Shown piece after piece: positions 61,600 to 64,000 of a DNA stretch of 64,000 nt. The position numbers were made by a program, and so were the translations under genes. Location: contig NZ_JAJNDV010000002.1 of the NCBI RefSeq assembly GCF_021043375.1, positions 310,001-374,000 on the forward strand, in the 5' to 3' direction. Position 1 is the first letter of the stretch. Each line of letters starts with the position of its first letter. Below the pieces are notes generated by a model. It did not search any database. It saw only the letters and a list, made by a program, of their open reading frames with translations, and had not been told where the DNA came from. The stretch is from Sphingomonas sp. IC-56. Its GTDB lineage: Bacteria > Pseudomonadota > Alphaproteobacteria > Sphingomonadales > Sphingomonadaceae.

Positions 61600-62627
61600 C
61601 GGCTGAGCTGCCGCAGCAGAAAGGCGCGGATGCGCCCTGCGCTTTCGGGCGTGAGGGGTGCAAGCACGCTGCGTCCTTCCTCAGGGATATGGCCGACGGT
61701 CTGGTCGCCATTGTTGAACACATAGTAATCGAACACGTCGCGCCAGTGCTGCTTCTCATGCGCCGGTAGATCGCGGATCGTCATGATCGCGTGATTGAGC
61801 GCTTCCTGGGGCTGTCCCATCCAGCGCGGCGTTTCACGCCACCAGTAATTGACCAGCACGTTGAACGGCGCGAGGCCCTCGACATGGTGCCACCACATCG
61901 GCGGAATATGGATGGCATCGCCCGCCTCCAGTTCGGCCACCAACGCGTGGCGCATCGCCTCGGCAAAGCGCGGATGCTGGTCGAGATCAGGATGGTGGAA
62001 GTCCACCATCGAAATGGCCCGGCCCGCGGGTGTATTGTCGATTGGACCCAGATAAAGGTTGCGGAACTGATCGGGGGGAAACAGCGTAAACCGTCGGCGC
62101 CCTGCCGCGACACAGGCCAGGTTCTGAGGGAAGTCGTTATGCGCCGCGATCCGCGTCCGCGTTCCCATCCAGATGCTGGCCAGGACGCTGCGCTCGCCCA
62201 GATCCACCTGGTTCGCCTCGTGCAGCCCCGCAAAGAATTGATGCATGTCGATCGAGGCGAGATAGAGTGGCGATGCTTCCGGATTGTCCGCCTCGGCATC
62301 GATCCGGGCGAACACGTCCTCGAGCTTGGCGCGCGCGGTGCGGAAGTTCATCCCCATCGTGTGGTCGTAGAACAGCCGCCCGTCACCGCTTGGCTCGCCC
62401 ACGGAAACGGTGAAGGGAACATCGCGCCGGAACCGCAGCAGATAGTCCCGCGCGGCCTTGCCTGAGTGCCGTCCCGCCTCGACAAGGGGCCAGTCCGCCA
62501 CCAGGCCGCGCACCACGAAGGGCTCGGTGGCGCCGCGTAGCGCCGCGTCGAGTTCCTCTGCCCCCCCGATTTCGATCTCGCGCAGCGGCCCCGCAGCGCA
62601 GCGCAAGCGCGGTTCTGCCTTAGCCAC
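61596..62627 (-). CDS. Cupin-8/JmjC-like protein
   Basis: 343 residues from GTG 62627, which overlaps the SapC gene's stop by eight bases. The JmjC-type double-stranded beta-helix has the Fe(II) triad: H and D in AAHNDFPQNLACV and a later H in HIPPMWWHHVEGL, with LFPPDQFRNLYLG between. An N-terminal WPLVEAGR region follows the family pattern. It could be an Fe(II)/2-oxoglutarate hydroxylase. Constant neighbour of SapC and halogenase-like genes in this type of operon. Confidence 0.88.
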   Translation of the reverse strand: MAKAEPRLRCAAGPLREIEIGGAEELDAALRGATEPFVVRGLVADWPLVEAGRHSGKAARDYLLRFRRDVPFTVSVGEPSGDGRLFYDHTMGMNFRTARAKLEDVFARIDAEADNPEASPLYLASIDMHQFFAGLHEANQVDLGERSVLASIWMGTRTRIAAHNDFPQNLACVAAGRRRFTLFPPDQFRNLYLGPIDNTPAGRAISMVDFHHPDLDQHPRFAEAMRHALVAELEAGDAIHIPPMWWHHVEGLAPFNVLVNYWWRETPRWMGQPQEALNHAIMTIRDLPAHEKQHWRDVFDYYVFNNGDQTVGHIPEEGRSVLAPLTPESAGRIRAFLLRQLSR

Positions 62628-63336
62628 GGTGCAGCCGGCGGTTCTTGCGCTCGATCAGCGCACCCAAATTAGACAATGACGCCATCGCCATGAACATCGG
62701 CATAAGATGGCCGTCGCGGTGCAGTTCCCCCAGCGCCGTAGGGTCGAGCGCGCGAACCTTTTCTTCGTCGAGCACATGGAAGCCGACCAGCCTGTTGGTC
62801 GATCCGTCTTCCAGTGTAACCTCCAGCGTCAACGGCTCGAAGAGGTCTAGCCGGTCCAGCGCGGCAAAGAAGTCGCCGGCACGCTGATAGCCGATGTCCA
62901 GGCTGCCGAGCTGCTCCGCGACTGCATCGAGATACGGCGTGGGTCGTCCGAACTCATCGAACACGGACACGCCTTCGCCCGCGGCGATGCGAGGGCTGTC
63001 CAGGTCGACATGCACTTGCTTGGTGTCAGATCCGCTCGCCGGCGCCCCGATCAAGAAGGGCTGAATATCCATGGCGAGCGGTCGGTATGCGGCGTCCCAT
63101 CGAGTGCCTTCCAGGAACAGGTTTTCGCCCTCTTCAAACCCGAACAACGCGACCGCGCTGAAGTGCTCCCGGTCACGCCCGCGCTGAAACAGGATCGGGT
63201 ACAGGTTCTGCACCCGGCGAAACTCGTCGGGCACTGTGACGCAGCTCATCACGGCGTCGCCATAGGCAGCGCCACGCTCGCTGCGCACACGCAGGTTCCC
63301 ATGATCCTCGGCGGTCAGAAGTGCGTGATTGGCCAT
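62620..63336 (-). CDS. SapC-family protein
   Basis: 238 residues. Typical SapC features: VPDEFRRVQNLYPILFQRG, VALFGFEEGENLFLEGTRWD, then YRPLAMDIQPFLIG. The family is named after a Campylobacter S-layer export gene, but in alphaproteobacteria it is found with tryptophan-halogenase-like and cupin genes beside TonB receptors and its function is not known. No signal peptide. The ATG comes one base after the stop of the upstream halogenase gene. Confidence 0.9.
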   Translation of the reverse strand: MANHALLTAEDHGNLRVRSERGAAYGDAVMSCVTVPDEFRRVQNLYPILFQRGRDREHFSAVALFGFEEGENLFLEGTRWDAAYRPLAMDIQPFLIGAPASGSDTKQVHVDLDSPRIAAGEGVSVFDEFGRPTPYLDAVAEQLGSLDIGYQRAGDFFAALDRLDLFEPLTLEVTLEDGSTNRLVGFHVLDEEKVRALDPTALGELHRDGHLMPMFMAMASLSNLGALIERKNRRLHRG

Positions 63337-63337
63337 G

Positions 63338-64000
63338 TCAGTTGATCTGTTCCTTGGGGGCGGATGAAGCTGCCCTTAGCGCGTCGAGATAGATGCGGTT
63401 GCTTGGAAGGCTAGCAGCCAGAGCGCGGCCGCGCTGCTGCACGGTGTTGAATGCGGCAGCTACCTCGTCGGGCGCTTCGACGCGAAGCTGTCCCGGATCC
63501 GGCGCGGCAAAGCCCATGCCGTAGAGCACGTACTGATAGCTTGCTGCGGGAAATATCTCGTCTGCTTGCGGAAAGTCCATGGGCGATGGGGGCTGATCCC
63601 GCCAGATCGTCAAAAGCTCGCCGAGCCGCGCCGGCATCGTGCCGGCCCCGCGATGGTCACGCCAATACGGCTCGTCCCGCTTACTCAAGACATAGTGCAG
63701 TTTGAGAAACTCGACGATGCGATCCCAGCGGTAGCGGAACAGCGTGTTGAACCGCGCCGCGTGCAGGTCCATCGTTGAGCGGGTTCGAGGGAAGCTTTCG
63801 AGCAGCGCTGTGACCGAGAGTTCCACGAGCACGATGGCAGATGCCTCCAGTGGCTCCAAGAAGCCCGCCGACAATCCCACTGCCACGCAGTTGCGTTGCC
63901 AAAACCGCTCGCGGTGTCCTGAGCGGAAGCGCAACTGACGGAATGGCAGATCGCCCGTTCCCGGAAGATGCTGGTCCTTGAGGTACCCGCTCAGCGTCGC
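63338..64000 (-). CDS. Second flavin-dependent halogenase-family protein, C-terminal part
   Basis: The frame is open to the right edge, so about 220 C-terminal residues are visible. It starts with SGYLKDQHLPGTGDLPFRQL and has the FAD-side motif NCVAVGLSAGFLEPLEASAIVL and YRWDRIVEFLKLHYVLSKRDEPYWRD, all as in tryptophan-halogenase-like proteins. The catalytic lysine and WxWxIP region lie beyond the window. It is a different protein from the copy at 60100-61599, and the two bracket SapC and the cupin. Confidence 0.88.
   Translation of the reverse strand, partial: ATLSGYLKDQHLPGTGDLPFRQLRFRSGHRERFWQRNCVAVGLSAGFLEPLEASAIVLVELSVTALLESFPRTRSTMDLHAARFNTLFRYRWDRIVEFLKLHYVLSKRDEPYWRDHRGAGTMPARLGELLTIWRDQPPSPMDFPQADEIFPAASYQYVLYGMGFAAPDPGQLRVEAPDEVAAAFNTVQQRGRALAASLPSNRIYLDALRAASSAPKEQIN

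Overview
The window looks like a piece of a Sphingomonas-type alphaproteobacterial chromosome. It is GC-rich, has many GTG/TTG starts and overlapping stop/start codons, and carries several gene groups typical of sphingomonads: a Wza/Wzc/Wzy polysaccharide system, TonB-receptor catabolic islands, and a halogenase/SapC/cupin operon. No rRNA, tRNA, CRISPR array or intact mobile element was seen.

Region 1 (1-34915) is a large surface-polysaccharide locus. The left part, mostly on the minus strand, holds a 3-amino-3,6-dideoxyhexose set (FdtB-like aminotransferase, FdtC-like acetyltransferase), a Wzx flippase, and a tightly packed nine-gene operon (12445 down to 5121). That operon mixes a glycosyltransferase with an adenylating ligase, two acyl carrier proteins, a KAS III enzyme, two SDR reductases, a GNAT transferase and a PglD-type acetyltransferase. 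It reads as a small dedicated acyl-building line for decorating a sugar. The middle part (12659-24870, plus strand) has a STELLO-like protein, Gmd and Fcl (GDP-fucose), the initiating sugar transferase, several glycosyltransferases, an acyltransferase and a Wzy. The right part has wzc-wza and a second Wzy/ligase-like protein (minus strand), then rmlC-rmlB-rmlD-vioA-rmlA (plus strand). RmlA, RmlB and VioA together would make dTDP-4-amino-4,6-dideoxyglucose (viosamine).

Region 2 (35744-48990) is a self-contained catabolic unit: two convergent transcription arms meeting at a hairpin near 38870. It encodes three M24 peptidases, an M20 peptidase, two paralogous exported alpha/beta-hydrolases and a TonB-dependent receptor, with a divergent IclR-type regulator at the right end. 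Both arms start beside nearly identical 17-bp palindromes (16 of 17 bases shared) that resemble PcaU/PobR-type operators, so the unit is probably one IclR regulon for uptake and cleavage of an unknown peptide-like or ester-containing substrate.

Region 3 (49194-57935) has a dicarboxylate/amino-acid symporter, a two-domain KaiC-like ATPase translationally coupled to a hybrid histidine kinase, a mannonate dehydratase, a beta-lactamase-fold serine hydrolase and a ThuA-like protein. Remnants of a molybdopterin hydroxylase (55331-55441) and of a tyrosine recombinase (about 58165-58341) mark decayed sequence.

Region 4 (59017-64000, minus strand) has a LacI-type regulator and an operon of two flavin-dependent halogenase-like proteins, a cupin-8/JmjC-like protein and a SapC-family protein; it runs off the right edge.
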